Shown: positions 51,392 through 61,633, counted from the first letter of the stretch. The stretch is DNA of 64,000 bases from Duncaniella muris (GCF_003024805.1 NZ_PUEC01000014.1:1-64000), one strand, 5' to 3'. Made by a program: numbers and translations. Notes: a model not told the origin generated them from the letters alone.

Positions 51392-52212
51392 ATGGGAGTT
51401 ACAATAAGATCAAAAGGTGCAATCATGGCGTCTCGGCCCGCCTTGAACATCTGCGGAGGGAATATCACGGGCATGACGCGGGAAATGTAGGTGCGCAGTA
51501 TCGGGGTGATTGCTTCGCGGACAGTCTGGTCACCGGCAAGCAGCAGCTCGTCGGAGTGCGGGTCGAGACCGAGCCGCTGACGGCAGGCAAGAATATAATA
51601 AGCTGCGTTGTCGGGCGTATCGGCCCGGAAAGTGTTGGCCATCAGCAGCCGGTGGCCATCGAGCACAATGACATCGAGTGACTTCTGACGGGCATTCACC
51701 ACCATCTTCAGATTGTTGCCCTGCGCCCCCTTCGAGGCGAAATAGCGGCTGAGGGCTCCGAGGTGGCTCATGATTCTGATGCGGTGGAATGTGCGGTTGA
51801 GAAATCCGCGCAGGTCAGTCTCCAGCCCCATGAGTATGGTCGCGTTTCGGGTTCCGGTTTCATCGGCCTCCATTACGAGGGATGAATTAGGGAAGGCGGC
51901 GTTGAAAAGCAGCTGCCGGTCTGATTCGGAACTGCATTCCGACGGAACCACGGTCAGCTCTTCAGTCTCTATGACGCATGTCACCTGCCTGAAGTCGCTC
52001 AGAAGTATAGGGTTGTCATAGATGACGCTTTCGATTGCCTGGAGCCTCGAAGACGCATTAGGATCGAGGACAATCCGCCGGTAGATCAGCGAATTGTCCT
52101 CGACTATAGAGTAGATTGCCACATGGATCTCATCCCTGCTTATGCGGAGCAGGAGGTTGCATATTTCAGGCTTTTCAATCCGTTGGCTGTCAAAAGATCC
52201 GTTTGTCATCAA
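51382..52212 (-). CDS. DUF3822 family protein
   Basis: This 276-residue protein belongs to a Bacteroidetes family of unknown function, normally found just before rsmD as here. It contains TVVPSECSSESDRQLLFNAAFP and an actin-like-fold-style stretch (LDVIVLDGHRLLMANTF). No membrane segment. The coupling to rsmD suggests, but does not show, a ribosome-related role. Confidence 0.85.
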   Translation of the reverse strand: MMTNGSFDSQRIEKPEICNLLLRISRDEIHVAIYSIVEDNSLIYRRIVLDPNASSRLQAIESVIYDNPILLSDFRQVTCVIETEELTVVPSECSSESDRQLLFNAAFPNSSLVMEADETGTRNATILMGLETDLRGFLNRTFHRIRIMSHLGALSRYFASKGAQGNNLKMVVNARQKSLDVIVLDGHRLLMANTFRADTPDNAAYYILACRQRLGLDPHSDELLLAGDQTVREAITPILRTYISRVMPVIFPPQMFKAGRDAMIAPFDLIVTPICE

Positions 52213-52245
52213 GTTGATAAAGCAGAGTGTGGAAAGGGGTGTGTA

Positions 52246-52629
52246 TTACTGCTTGACGATGTTGGGAACATCGCCCCACTTGTTGGGTACGGGTTCGCTT
52301 TCCTTGACGGTGAACACGAGGTAGATGATACCGCCCACCAGAGGAATGAAGTTAATGAGGAGCCACCAGCCCGAACGGCCGATGTCGTGCATGCGTCTTA
52401 CCGACAGGCCGAGTGCGGGAAGCAGTATGCCGAGATAGACTATTCCGAGAGCGATGGAAGAGAGTGTTTCGCTCCAGCAGAAAATGACGGAGACAGCAAT
52501 CATCGCGATGAAAATGAAAAGCATGAACCACCAGTATTCAGAACGTGACGCACGACCTTTGAAATTGCAGTAGTTCACAGTGAGTGCGCGCTTTACGGCC
52601 TCACCGAAAGGAAGTTGAAGCTGATACAT
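52246..52629 (-). CDS. DUF805 family inner-membrane protein
   Basis: This 127-residue protein has about four membrane segments and the DUF805 signature FKGRASRSEYWWFMLF near residue 23 and LSVRRMHDIGRSGWWLLINFIP in the middle. Function unknown. It has its own promoter and is not coupled to DUF3822. Confidence 0.9.
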   Translation of the reverse strand: MYQLQLPFGEAVKRALTVNYCNFKGRASRSEYWWFMLFIFIAMIAVSVIFCWSETLSSIALGIVYLGILLPALGLSVRRMHDIGRSGWWLLINFIPLVGGIIYLVFTVKESEPVPNKWGDVPNIVKQ

Positions 52630-52685
52630 TGTAAGAAGGTATTAATGTTAAGTTTATGTAATGATATAACCTTGACGGTATAATG

Positions 52686-52717
52686 CAAAGGTAACAAAAA
52701 TTCACAAATGAGTCAAA
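52686..52717 (-). promoter_or_regulatory. Promoter of the DUF805 gene
   Basis: On the minus strand TTTG (52717-52714), 20 bases, TACCTTTG (52693-52686): full consensus, 57 bases before the ATG. Confidence 0.75.
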
Positions 52718-52838
52718 TATGGTGAATAAAAATATTCGTGGCGTGAATTCTTTTTAGGCCGGAGTGGGAAAGCTCACGGATTTTGACTAATTTTGCATGA
52801 ATAATGTATAAAGAACAAAATATAAATATCTGACAAAA

Positions 52839-53291
52839 ATGGCAAACTGGTTTGAGACGAAAGTCCGCTACGATAAGACAATGGAAAATGGCTCGATCAA
52901 AAAAGTGACTGAAGCCTATATGGTTGATGCTCTCTCGTTCACAGAGGCAGAAGCCCGTATCTCCGAAGAAATCGCTCACTTCACTTCTGATTTTTCGGTG
53001 TCGGCTGTAAAGCGCACCAAGATCGCCGAGATTTTCCGTGAAAGAACCGGTGACAAATGGTATCTTGTCAAAGTGGCGTTCATCACGCTTGACGAAAAGA
53101 CCGCTGTAGAGAAGAAATCTATTTCGCAGATTCTTGTCGCAGCCGACAGCTTCAAGGAGGCCTATGACAACTTCATGGAGGGCATGAAAGGCACAATGGC
53201 CGATTTCGAAATCAATACCATCCAGGAGACTCTGATCATGGATGTATATGACGCTGACCTCTCAGGCGACAGCAAGCCTGCCGATGCATAA
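52839..53291 (+). CDS. DUF4494 family protein
   Basis: This 150-residue cytosolic protein begins MANWFETKVRYDKTMENGSIKKVTEAYMVDALSFTEAEARI, the hallmark of DUF4494, a Bacteroidetes-only family commonly paired with yggS as here. Function unknown. A TAATTTTG box is at 52788-52795. Confidence 0.9.
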   Translation: MANWFETKVRYDKTMENGSIKKVTEAYMVDALSFTEAEARISEEIAHFTSDFSVSAVKRTKIAEIFRERTGDKWYLVKVAFITLDEKTAVEKKSISQILVAADSFKEAYDNFMEGMKGTMADFEINTIQETLIMDVYDADLSGDSKPADA

Positions 53292-53335
53292 TCCAAGCAC
53301 AATCATCTTTGAATTCAACCTTTGAAACTTCGCTT

Positions 53336-54010
53336 ATGGCAGGACACGTCACGGAAAATCTTCAAAGACTGCGCGCCACTCTTCCCGACGGAGTGGTCCT
53401 TGTGGCCGTCTCAAAATTTCATCCGTCCGAAGCTTTGGCCGAGGCTTACGAGGCCGGCCAGAGGGTGTTCGGCGAGAGCCGTGCGCTTGAGCTTGAAGCA
53501 AAGGCGGCTGAATTGCCTGGGGATATAGAGTGGCATTTCATAGGCCATCTTCAGACCAACAAGGTGAAGAAGGTGGTGGCCGCTGCATCGATGATCCACA
53601 GCGTGGATTCAGACCGTCTGCTCCGGACCATCGATACCGAAGCGCGCAAAGCCGGGCGCTGTCCCGGAGTCCTGCTGCAGCTCCATGTGGCCCGTGAGGA
53701 AACAAAATTCGGTTTTACACCTGCCGAACTCCTTGAATTTGTCACTCCCCAGCTTGTTGCTTCGCTTGAAGGAGTTGAATTCAGGGGAGTGATGGGCATG
53801 GCCTCCAATGTGGATGACGAAGAGCGCATCCGCGCTGACTTCCGTGAGATCCGCAGGGTTTTCGACAGACTGAAATCTACGGTATTTGCTTCTTCACCGC
53901 GATTTGACACCGTCAGCATGGGCATGAGCCATGACTGGCCGGTGGCAGTGCAGGAGGGGAGCACGATGGTGCGCGTCGGGACTTCGATTTTCGGCGAAAG
54001 AGAATATTGA
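53336..54010 (+). CDS. YggS family PLP homeostasis protein
   Basis: This 224-residue PLP-binding protein keeps free pyridoxal phosphate in balance. The PLP lysine is in VAVSKFHPSEAL, with IEWHFIGHLQTNKVK and the C-terminal SMGMSHDWPVAVQEGSTMVRVGTSIFGER. The ATG at 53336 is preferred to a TTG at 53309. Confidence 0.93.
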   Translation: MAGHVTENLQRLRATLPDGVVLVAVSKFHPSEALAEAYEAGQRVFGESRALELEAKAAELPGDIEWHFIGHLQTNKVKKVVAAASMIHSVDSDRLLRTIDTEARKAGRCPGVLLQLHVAREETKFGFTPAELLEFVTPQLVASLEGVEFRGVMGMASNVDDEERIRADFREIRRVFDRLKSTVFASSPRFDTVSMGMSHDWPVAVQEGSTMVRVGTSIFGEREY

Positions 54011-54057
54011 ATTCAATAACAGAGAGGGAGAGGAGACATAAGCAGAGCAGTGACACT

Positions 54058-55221
54058 ATGGCAGAAATCAGGAAAATAGCTATTGCGACAGGCACTCGTG
54101 CCGACTGGGGGCTTCTCAGCGGGATTGCGCGGGCTCTGGCCGCACGTGCCGACTGTGAGGTCACAATCCTTGCCACCAACATGCACCTTTCCCCGCGCTA
54201 CGGCAATACGATTTCCGAGATCGTGGCCGACGGCTTTGCCGATCCGGTCAGAGTAGAGATGCCGTTGTCGGCTGATACAGACTGCTCGACAGTCGAAGCT
54301 ATGGCCGTGTGTATGTCAGGCATGGCCCGTGAACTCTCGCGTCTGCGCCCTGACCTCATAGTCATTCTCGGCGACCGTTTTGAAATGCTCGCCACCGCCA
54401 CGGCTGCTCTGATGCTGAGAGTGCCGATAGTGCATATTGCCGGCGGCGAAATTTCAGAAGGCGCCATTGACGACAGCATCCGCCATTCGATCACCAAAAT
54501 GGCATCTCTCCACCTGACGGCCACAGAGCCTTACCGCCGGCGCGTAATAGCGATGGGCGAGGCTCCGGACCGTGTCATCAATACAGGAGCCATCGGCGTC
54601 TATAACATTCTTCATGAGCCCCTGCTGACACGCCGGGAACTTGAAGAGTCGATAGACTTCGATCTGACAGACAAGTCTGTTCTGGTCACATATCATCCGG
54701 CTACTCTTGACGATGAAGATCCGGCAGTGCGCTGCAAGGCTCTTCTTGATGCTCTTGACCGTTTTGAGGACCACAAGGTGCTGATGACCTATCCGAACAA
54801 CGATCCGAGAGGCCGCTTAATCATTGATCTCATTGAAGCCTATGCCGCCGCGAGGCCCGGCAGGGTCAGAGTAGTGCCCTCGCTCGGCAAGCTGCGCTAT
54901 CTTTCCGCATTGCGCTGCGTAAGCGCTGTTGCCGGCAACTCATCGAGCGGAATAGTTGAAGTTCCGTCAATGCACATTCCGACTGTGGATATAGGTATGC
55001 GTCAGCGCGGCCGGTTGTGCGGTAAGAGCGTGATCCATTGCGGCGACAGCACGCAGGAGATCGCCGACGCTCTTTCATATGCTCTCAGTGACGACGGCCG
55101 GCGTCTTGCGCGTGAGGCTGAAAATCCGTATTACCGTCCCGACACTCTTGATGTCATTGTAAAGGCAATCGCCGAGACTCCACTGCAAACCCTTCAGACA
55201 AAGAAATTTTATGACCGATAA
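54058..55221 (+). CDS. Hydrolysing UDP-GlcNAc 2-epimerase (NeuC/LegG-like)
   Basis: This 387-residue GT-B-fold enzyme starts IAIATGTRADWGLLSGIARAL, has the catalytic-loop region AGGEISEGAIDDSIRHSITKMASLHL and the UDP-site GNSSSGIVEVPSM. Members open a UDP-sugar to give ManNAc or a diacetyl analogue, the first committed step to sialic or legionaminic acid. The start ATG at 54058 follows a GAGAGGAGA run. It overlaps the CMP-sugar synthetase gene by 11 bases. Confidence 0.88.
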   Translation: MAEIRKIAIATGTRADWGLLSGIARALAARADCEVTILATNMHLSPRYGNTISEIVADGFADPVRVEMPLSADTDCSTVEAMAVCMSGMARELSRLRPDLIVILGDRFEMLATATAALMLRVPIVHIAGGEISEGAIDDSIRHSITKMASLHLTATEPYRRRVIAMGEAPDRVINTGAIGVYNILHEPLLTRRELEESIDFDLTDKSVLVTYHPATLDDEDPAVRCKALLDALDRFEDHKVLMTYPNNDPRGRLIIDLIEAYAAARPGRVRVVPSLGKLRYLSALRCVSAVAGNSSSGIVEVPSMHIPTVDIGMRQRGRLCGKSVIHCGDSTQEIADALSYALSDDGRRLAREAENPYYRPDTLDVIVKAIAETPLQTLQTKKFYDR

Positions 55222-55906
55222 CCAAGCGCTCGTCATCATTCCGGCCCGTGGCGGCAGCAAGGGAATTCCGCGTAAGAACATAAAGGAATTCTGCGGACGT
55301 CCTCTGATCCACTATTCCATTGAGGTGGCCAAGGCCGTTGCGCCTGATTCCCATATCATCCTTTCGACTGACGATGACGAGATTCGTCACTGCGCCACTC
55401 TTGCCGGTCTGCCGGTCAGCTACCGCCGCCCCGCGGAGCTCGGCGGTGACAAAGTTGGATCGCGTGAGGTGATACTCGATGCGATGGACTGGGCCGACAG
55501 CGAGGGGCTTATATATAATAAGGTGGTGCTGCTTCAGCCCACCTCTCCGCTGCGGACTGTCGGTGACGTGGAAGAGTGTCTGAAACTCTATACTCCTGAC
55601 TGCGATATGGTGGTCAGTGTGGCCGAGGCAGCCTGCAATCCGTATTATGACTGTTTTGAGACACAGCCTGACGGCACACTCCGGGTCTCGAAGGGTGACG
55701 GACGGATCACCCGGCGCCAGGATGCTCCGAAAGCATGGCAGTTCAACGGCGCGGTCTATGTGATCAATCCTGAGTCAGTCAGACGGATGGCTCTCGGCGA
55801 ATTTCCGCGACGCATCCCATATGAGATGCCCCGTTCGAGATCAGTGGATCTTGACACGCCTCTTGACTGGACAATAGCAGAAACAATAATCCGAAACACC
55901 CATTGA
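55211..55906 (+). CDS. CMP-nonulosonate (acylneuraminate) cytidylyltransferase
   Basis: This 231-residue enzyme has the signature ALVIIPARGGSKGIPRKNIKEFCGRPLIHYSIE at the N-terminus and FNGAVYVINPESV plus SVDLDTPLDWTIAE near the end. It activates a nine-carbon acid sugar with CMP (NeuA/LegF type). The synthase (NeuB/LegI) that would make the substrate is not in this window. Confidence 0.9.
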   Translation: MTDNQALVIIPARGGSKGIPRKNIKEFCGRPLIHYSIEVAKAVAPDSHIILSTDDDEIRHCATLAGLPVSYRRPAELGGDKVGSREVILDAMDWADSEGLIYNKVVLLQPTSPLRTVGDVEECLKLYTPDCDMVVSVAEAACNPYYDCFETQPDGTLRVSKGDGRITRRQDAPKAWQFNGAVYVINPESVRRMALGEFPRRIPYEMPRSRSVDLDTPLDWTIAETIIRNTH

Positions 55907-55911
55907 GAGCC

Positions 55912-56961
55912 ATGCAGATCGACAGACATATAATATCTGAAAATGCCACTCTGTCAGAGGCACTCCGTATGCTCAACGACCTTTCAGGCGGAGTAATGAC
56001 TCTGATAGCGGTAAATGACGGAAACCGGATGACCGGCACGCTGACCGACGGAGACGTGCGCCGGGCTTTGCTTTCAGGCATCGGACTTGATGCTCCGGTG
56101 GCATCTGCCATGTTCCGCAGGTTTCATGCTCTGAAGGAGGACTGTATAGATCCGGCAGAGGTCCGCGCGATCCGCCGTCGGGGCATAAGACTGATTCCGG
56201 TGCTTGACAATGAGGGCCGGGTGGTCAGAATGATTGACACATGTCTGACCCGGACTGTGCTTCCGGTGCGCGCTGTGCTGATGGCCGGAGGCAAGGGTGA
56301 ACGCCTGCGCCCTATGACACTGACAACTCCGAAACCGCTTCTCGAAATCGGAGGCAAGGCAATCATTGACTACAATATAGAAGCTCTGGCCGCAGTCGGT
56401 GTGAATGACATCAGCGTGACGGTCAACTATCTCGCCGAACAGCTTGAAGAGCATTTCGCCACTCCGGTTGCCGGAGTCTGTGTGAAATGCGTCAGAGAGA
56501 CAAAAGCGCTTGGTACCATCGGCTCCGTGGCGCTTGTCGATCTGCCGGAAGAGGGTGAGACTATAGTGATGAACTCAGATCTGCTGACCACAGTGTCATT
56601 CGAAGACCTGTATCTCCGGCACACATCCGAACAGGCCGATGTCACGATTGCAGTCGTGTCATACAACGTCACTGTCCCTTATGCTATTCTTGCCACCGAA
56701 GGCGAGCGGGTGTTGAGTCTGGAAGAGAAACCTTCATACAGCTATTACGCCAACGCCGGCATATATCTATTCTCCAACCGCCTGCTCAGGCGTCTTGACC
56801 GTGAAAGCCGCATGGATGCCCCCGATCTAATCGGGCAGGCCATTGCCGAAGGTCTGAAAGTGACCTATTATCCTATCAACGGCACCTGGATCGACATCGG
56901 CTCTCCGGCCGATTTCGCCCATGCCCGCGAACTGATGGCTCATGTCCGTCAGACACGTTAA
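55912..56961 (+). CDS. CBS-domain sugar nucleotidyltransferase (PtmE-like)
   Basis: This 349-residue protein joins two N-terminal CBS domains (about 1-118) to a sugar-phosphate nucleotidyltransferase domain (VLMAGGKGERLRPMTLTTPKPLLEIGGKAIIDYNIE). This architecture is that of PtmE, a glucosamine-1-phosphate guanylyltransferase of legionaminic acid synthesis in Campylobacter; the same role here is an inference. It is 5 bases after the cytidylyltransferase. Confidence 0.82.
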   Translation: MQIDRHIISENATLSEALRMLNDLSGGVMTLIAVNDGNRMTGTLTDGDVRRALLSGIGLDAPVASAMFRRFHALKEDCIDPAEVRAIRRRGIRLIPVLDNEGRVVRMIDTCLTRTVLPVRAVLMAGGKGERLRPMTLTTPKPLLEIGGKAIIDYNIEALAAVGVNDISVTVNYLAEQLEEHFATPVAGVCVKCVRETKALGTIGSVALVDLPEEGETIVMNSDLLTTVSFEDLYLRHTSEQADVTIAVVSYNVTVPYAILATEGERVLSLEEKPSYSYYANAGIYLFSNRLLRRLDRESRMDAPDLIGQAIAEGLKVTYYPINGTWIDIGSPADFAHARELMAHVRQTR

Positions 56962-57011
56962 ACGATATATCAGAAAGATTGTTAAGTAAATAAATAAAAT
57001 ATTCCATCGTC

Positions 57012-58199
57012 ATGGCTGATTCAAACTTCATAGACTATGTAAAAGTCCTCTGCCGATCAGGCAAGGGTGGCGCCGGTTCGCGTCATTTCTACCGAGCAAA
57101 ATATGTTCCCAAAGGAGGTCCTGACGGGGGTGACGGCGGCCGTGGCGGTCATATAATACTCCGTGGCAACAGTCACATGTGGACCCTTCTGCCGCTCCGA
57201 TACCGCCGCCACATTTTTGCCGGCAACGGCCAGAGCGGTTCCGGTGGCCGCTCGTTTGGCAAGGACGGAGAGGACGTGATTGTCGACGTGCCCTGCGGAA
57301 CTGTTGTTTTCGATGCCGAAACCGGCGAATTCCTCTGCGAGGTGACATCTGACGGCGAAGAGGTGAAGCTGCTTCGCGGCGGCCGAGGCGGTCTTGGCAA
57401 CTGGCACTTCAAAAGCGCCACAAACCGCACTCCCCGCTATGCCCAGCCCGGAGAACCGGCTATAGAGAAGAGCATTATACTTGAACTGAAACTTCTTGCC
57501 GATGTGGGTCTTGTCGGTTTCCCTAATGCCGGAAAATCGACCCTGCTGTCATCCATCTCCGCCGCCCGTCCCAAGATTGCCGACTATCCTTTCACCACTA
57601 TGGAGCCACAGTTGGGCATAGTATCCTATCGTGGCGACAGTTCTTTTGTGATGGCCGATATTCCCGGTATCATCGAAGGTGCGAGCGAGGGCAAGGGCCT
57701 TGGACTGCGTTTCCTGCGCCATATAGAGCGCAACGCCGTGCTTCTATTCATGGTGCCCGCTGACGCTGACGACATAAAGGCGCAATACGATATCCTTGTC
57801 GGCGAACTCGAACGGTTCAACCCCCAGCTGTCAGACAAGCCACGTGTGCTTGCCGTGTCAAAGAGCGATATGCTTGATGAGGAACTCATGGCTGAGATCG
57901 AGGCAACCCTGCCTGAAGGAGTGCCCCACATCTTCATTTCCGCAGTGACAGGCATGGGCCTCACGGAGTTGAAAGATATACTTTGGCGCGAGATCACTGA
58001 CGAACGCAACCGCATAGACACGGCACCGATCACTCATAGGCCGCTTGACGGGCATCACCGTGTGCGTGAGGAAGATGAATTCATCTTCGAAAACGTACCT
58101 GCTCCGGCTGATGACGAAGAGGAATTCATTGACGATGAGGATTTCGAGGGTGAGGACTACGGCTATGAGATGCTCGACGAAGATGACTATGATGTCTGA
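57012..58199 (+). CDS. obgE: GTPase Obg
   Basis: This 395-residue ribosome-associated GTPase has the Gly-rich Obg fold ([19 protein letters not shown]), G1 [11 protein letters not shown] (about 166-176), G3 DIPGIIEGA, and an acidic C-terminal tail ([20 protein letters not shown]). Length and order of domains are normal. Confidence 0.96.
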   Translation: MADSNFIDYVKVLCRSGKGGAGSRHFYRAKYVPKGGPDGGDGGRGGHIILRGNSHMWTLLPLRYRRHIFAGNGQSGSGGRSFGKDGEDVIVDVPCGTVVFDAETGEFLCEVTSDGEEVKLLRGGRGGLGNWHFKSATNRTPRYAQPGEPAIEKSIILELKLLADVGLVGFPNAGKSTLLSSISAARPKIADYPFTTMEPQLGIVSYRGDSSFVMADIPGIIEGASEGKGLGLRFLRHIERNAVLLFMVPADADDIKAQYDILVGELERFNPQLSDKPRVLAVSKSDMLDEELMAEIEATLPEGVPHIFISAVTGMGLTELKDILWREITDERNRIDTAPITHRPLDGHHRVREEDEFIFENVPAPADDEEEFIDDEDFEGEDYGYEMLDEDDYDV

Positions 58200-58223
58200 T
58201 CTGTAAAACGTTGACTGAAACCG

Positions 58224-58592
58224 GTGGCCGGGCATAATGAATTAGGCAGATGGGGTGAGGTGATAGCGCGTGAGCTGCTTCTCACCCAAGGCTATGCCAT
58301 ATGTGGCGAGAACATTCGTATCAGCGGCGTGGAGATTGACTTCATCGCCACGAAAGACGATGTGATCTGCTTTGTCGAGGTGAAGACCCGGTCGACTGAC
58401 TTTGTGGACCCGGTCGAAGCCATTGACCGGCGTAAGCGCAGCCGCCTTGTCAAAGCCGCCGATTCCTATATGCGTCAGTATGAGATTCCTCTCGAACCGC
58501 GTTTTGACATAGTCATCATCATCGGATCGCCGGAATCATATACAATCGAGCATATACCAGACGCCTTTCTTCCCTCGCTCAACAACCGTTGA
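58224..58592 (+). CDS. YraN family (UPF0102) endonuclease-like protein
   Basis: This 122-residue protein has a restriction-endonuclease-like fold: LGRWGEVIARELL, then GVEIDFIATKDDVICFVEVKTR with the Asp...Glu-x-Lys metal site. Role unknown, possibly in DNA processing. GTG start at 58224, 24 bases after obgE. Confidence 0.88.
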   Translation: MAGHNELGRWGEVIARELLLTQGYAICGENIRISGVEIDFIATKDDVICFVEVKTRSTDFVDPVEAIDRRKRSRLVKAADSYMRQYEIPLEPRFDIVIIIGSPESYTIEHIPDAFLPSLNNR

Positions 58593-58871
58593 ACAGGCTT
58601 TTTGAAACTTTTTTGTGTGTCTCCGCATTATCGCACTAAACCGGTTTGCAGAGGCACTATTTTTGTGTCAGGTTTTTTCATAGCAAGTATCCAGACACAC
58701 TCTCAAAAAAATTTTTATGGCGACAACGGTTTTAAAAGCACTATTTCACGGCATCAGACACAGTAAAAAGACAACGGCATCGGGTTCGGGCGCAATCTGC
58801 GGTCCCTGAGTCCGATACCGTTTGAAAATTCAGTAGATTGTATGGATTCAATATCTGTGCGGTCCGCTTTG

Positions 58872-60110
58872 TCAGGCTTCGACCTCGCGGCCTTTGAGCC
58901 ACACGCGGCTTATGAGCGGAGTGGCGTAGGCATAGGGGAAGAAGTCGAGCGATGACATCGGCTTTGTGAGATAGAAGCTGGCAATCTTGCCGGGGGCAAT
59001 CGAGCCGTAGTCGCGGCTTTCGTTCATGGCGTAGGCTCCGTTGATGGTAGTGGCGTTTATAGCCTCGGCCGGAGTCATTTTCATTTTGATGCATCCGAGC
59101 GACATGACCATGCGCATGTTGCCTGATGGCGATGAGCCGGGATTGTAGTCTGAGGCGAGGGCAACGATGGCTCCGCTGTCAATGGCTTTGCGGGCCGGAC
59201 CATAAGGCATTCCGAGGAAGAAAGAGGCTCCGGGGAGCATAGTGGCTACGGTCTGACCGGCGGCCAGAATTTCGATTTCCTCTTCTCCGATGCGTTCGAG
59301 GTGGTCGACAGACAGAGCCTTGTGGGCCACTCCGACCTGCACTCCGCCTGAGACAGCGAGCTCATTGGCATGGATCTTCGGGCGCAGGCCGTAGCGGGCT
59401 CCTGCTTCAAGAATGCGGTCAGTCTCTTCGATAGTGAAGAATCCGGTGTCGCAGAAAACATCTACGAAGTCTGCCAGACCTTCGGCTGCCACGGCGGGAA
59501 TCATCTCCTTGCAGACAAGATCCACATACTCGCCCTGGCGTCCCGAATAGGCACGTCCTACGGCATGTGCGCCCAGAAACGTCGCCTTTACCTTCAGCGG
59601 TGTGCTTTCGGCTATGCGCTTTATGACGCGGAGCATTTTCATCTCGTCGGCGGTGGTCAGGCCGTAGCCGCTTTTGATTTCTACGCATCCGGTGCCCATT
59701 GCCATGATCTCGTGCACTCGCGTCATAGCCTGGCGGTAGAGTTCCTTTTCCGGAGTTTCATGAAGCAGATCAGCGGAGTTGAGTATGCCGCCTCCGCGTT
59801 TTGCGATCTCCTCGTAGCTCAGACCGTTGATCTTGTCAATAAACTCGCGTTCACGGCTGCCGGCATAGACTATATGGGTGTGGGAGTCGCAGAACGCCGG
59901 GAATATATATCCGCCCTTGGCGTCGATACACAGTTCTCCCGGTTCTGCCTCAGGACATGAATCCATTGAGCCGAAAGCGCTGAAGCGGTCTTTTTCGGTG
60001 CGGAGCCAGGCGTTTTCGATCAGACCGATAGTGCTCATCTCTTTTCCGCGGAGGAAAAGGGTGTCCCCGCCGTCACTGCCGACGAGGACTCCGATATTGG
60101 TGATCAGCAT
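58872..60110 (-). CDS. hutI: Imidazolonepropionase
   Basis: This 412-residue amidohydrolase opens imidazolonepropionate to formiminoglutamate, step 3 of histidine breakdown. The metal site HTHIVYAGSRE is near residue 76, followed by VEIKSGYGLTTADEMK and the conserved Asp region SDYNPGS. It is the last gene of the hut run in this window and follows hutH by 8 bases. Confidence 0.95.
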   Translation of the reverse strand: MLITNIGVLVGSDGGDTLFLRGKEMSTIGLIENAWLRTEKDRFSAFGSMDSCPEAEPGELCIDAKGGYIFPAFCDSHTHIVYAGSREREFIDKINGLSYEEIAKRGGGILNSADLLHETPEKELYRQAMTRVHEIMAMGTGCVEIKSGYGLTTADEMKMLRVIKRIAESTPLKVKATFLGAHAVGRAYSGRQGEYVDLVCKEMIPAVAAEGLADFVDVFCDTGFFTIEETDRILEAGARYGLRPKIHANELAVSGGVQVGVAHKALSVDHLERIGEEEIEILAAGQTVATMLPGASFFLGMPYGPARKAIDSGAIVALASDYNPGSSPSGNMRMVMSLGCIKMKMTPAEAINATTINGAYAMNESRDYGSIAPGKIASFYLTKPMSSLDFFPYAYATPLISRVWLKGREVEA

Positions 60111-60118
60111 TGTGAGAA

Positions 60119-61600
60119 TCAGGGATTGGTGCGTAGGAATTCAACGGAGGCAGCGATGTAGGGCGACATGACGGTGTCATTGTCAATGAACGGCACGACT
60201 TTGCGGTATGCCTTGTGCCAGGCTTCGAGTTCCGGCGATGACTTGAGCGGACGCCGCAGGTCAAGTGCCTGGGCTGCGTTGAAAAGTTCGATGGCAAGCA
60301 CGCGTTCGGTGTTGTCGACCACGCGGCAAAGTTTTGTGGCCGAGTTGCCGCCCATCGAGACGTGGTCTTCCTGCCCCTGCGAGGAGGGGATCGAGTCGCA
60401 GCTCGTGGGCCAGCAGTAGCCTTTTGACTGGTTGACAATCGAGGCTGCCGCATACTGCGGAATCATGAATCCGCTGTTGAGGCCGGGGTTGGCCACAAGG
60501 AATGGCGGCAGGTTGCGGGCTCCGGAGATCAGACGGTAGATGCGGCGTTCGGAAATGCTGCCGAGCTCGGCTATGGCAAGGGCGAGATAGTCCATCGGCA
60601 GGGCTATGGGTTCGCCGTGGAAATTTCCGGCAGAGACTATGATGTCTTCTTCAGGGAAGATAGTGGGATTGTCAGTCGGAGAGTTGATTTCTGTCTCGAT
60701 CACGTTGCCTGCATAAGCGAGAGCGTCTTTGACTGCTCCGTGGACCTGAGGCATGCAGCGGAATGAATAGGGGTCCTGCACATGCTTTTTGGGCTGGCTG
60801 ATGAGTTCGCTGCCTTCGAGATGGCTGCGTACGGCACGGGCGGTGGCAAGCTGGCCCGGATGAGGACGCACGGCGTTGACCGAATCGCCGAACGGTTCGA
60901 TGCGGCCGTCAAATGCATCGAGTGACATTGCGCCGATTTTGTCAGCGAGCGCGCTCAGGCGGCGAGCGCGGAGGATGGCATGGACAGCGTGTGACGACAT
61001 GAACTGGGTGCCGTTCAGAAGTGCGAGCCCCTCTTTGGACACGAGTCTTACCGGCTGCCATCCTTTTTCGGCAAGTACTTCGGCCGCCGGACGGATCTCA
61101 CCTTTATATAATACTTCGCCGAGTCCGAGCAGAGGAAGGCACATGTTGGCAAGTGGCGCGAGGTCGCCTGAGGCTCCTAAGGAGCCGAGCTGATAGATGA
61201 CCGGGAGGATATCGTCATTGAAGAAGTCGACAAGGCGCTGCACTGTTGACAGTTGTACGCCTGAATTGCCGAATGACAGAGACATGATCTTGGTGAGAAG
61301 CATGATCTTGACAATCTGCGGGTCGACTTTTTCGCCGCAGCCGCAGGCATGTGACTTTACCAGGTTTTCCTGTAGCTTTGAAAGGTCCTGGCTGTCAATG
61401 GATATGTTGCAGAGCGAGCCGAAACCGGTGGTGATGCCGTAGATTGGATGGTCACATTCGCTGATTTTGTCATCGAGATATTGACGGCAGCGGGTTATGC
61501 GGCTTACGGCTTCGTCGCTGAGCGCTATTTTCAGTTTGTTTTCGATTATTTCGCCTACGCGCTGGATGGTGAGGCGTTCGGGGCTGATATAATGGATCAT
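60119..61600 (-). CDS. hutH: Histidine ammonia-lyase
   Basis: This 493-residue enzyme converts histidine to urocanate and ammonia. The Ala143-Ser144-Gly145 triad that forms the MIO cofactor is intact in GSLGASGDLAPLA, with YGITTGFGSL at about 54-63 and the C-terminal SQGQEDHVSMGGN. It lies between hutU and hutI. Confidence 0.96.
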   Translation of the reverse strand: MIHYISPERLTIQRVGEIIENKLKIALSDEAVSRITRCRQYLDDKISECDHPIYGITTGFGSLCNISIDSQDLSKLQENLVKSHACGCGEKVDPQIVKIMLLTKIMSLSFGNSGVQLSTVQRLVDFFNDDILPVIYQLGSLGASGDLAPLANMCLPLLGLGEVLYKGEIRPAAEVLAEKGWQPVRLVSKEGLALLNGTQFMSSHAVHAILRARRLSALADKIGAMSLDAFDGRIEPFGDSVNAVRPHPGQLATARAVRSHLEGSELISQPKKHVQDPYSFRCMPQVHGAVKDALAYAGNVIETEINSPTDNPTIFPEEDIIVSAGNFHGEPIALPMDYLALAIAELGSISERRIYRLISGARNLPPFLVANPGLNSGFMIPQYAAASIVNQSKGYCWPTSCDSIPSSQGQEDHVSMGGNSATKLCRVVDNTERVLAIELFNAAQALDLRRPLKSSPELEAWHKAYRKVVPFIDNDTVMSPYIAASVEFLRTNP

Positions 61601-61633
61601 GGATGAGTAGTAGATTTGGGTGGGTGGAGATTT

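Noticed and set aside
58717-58809. 30-codon frame in the spacer between yraN and hutI
   Set aside because: Too short, no promoter box at proper distance and no neighbour context; I see nothing else convincing in that spacer.
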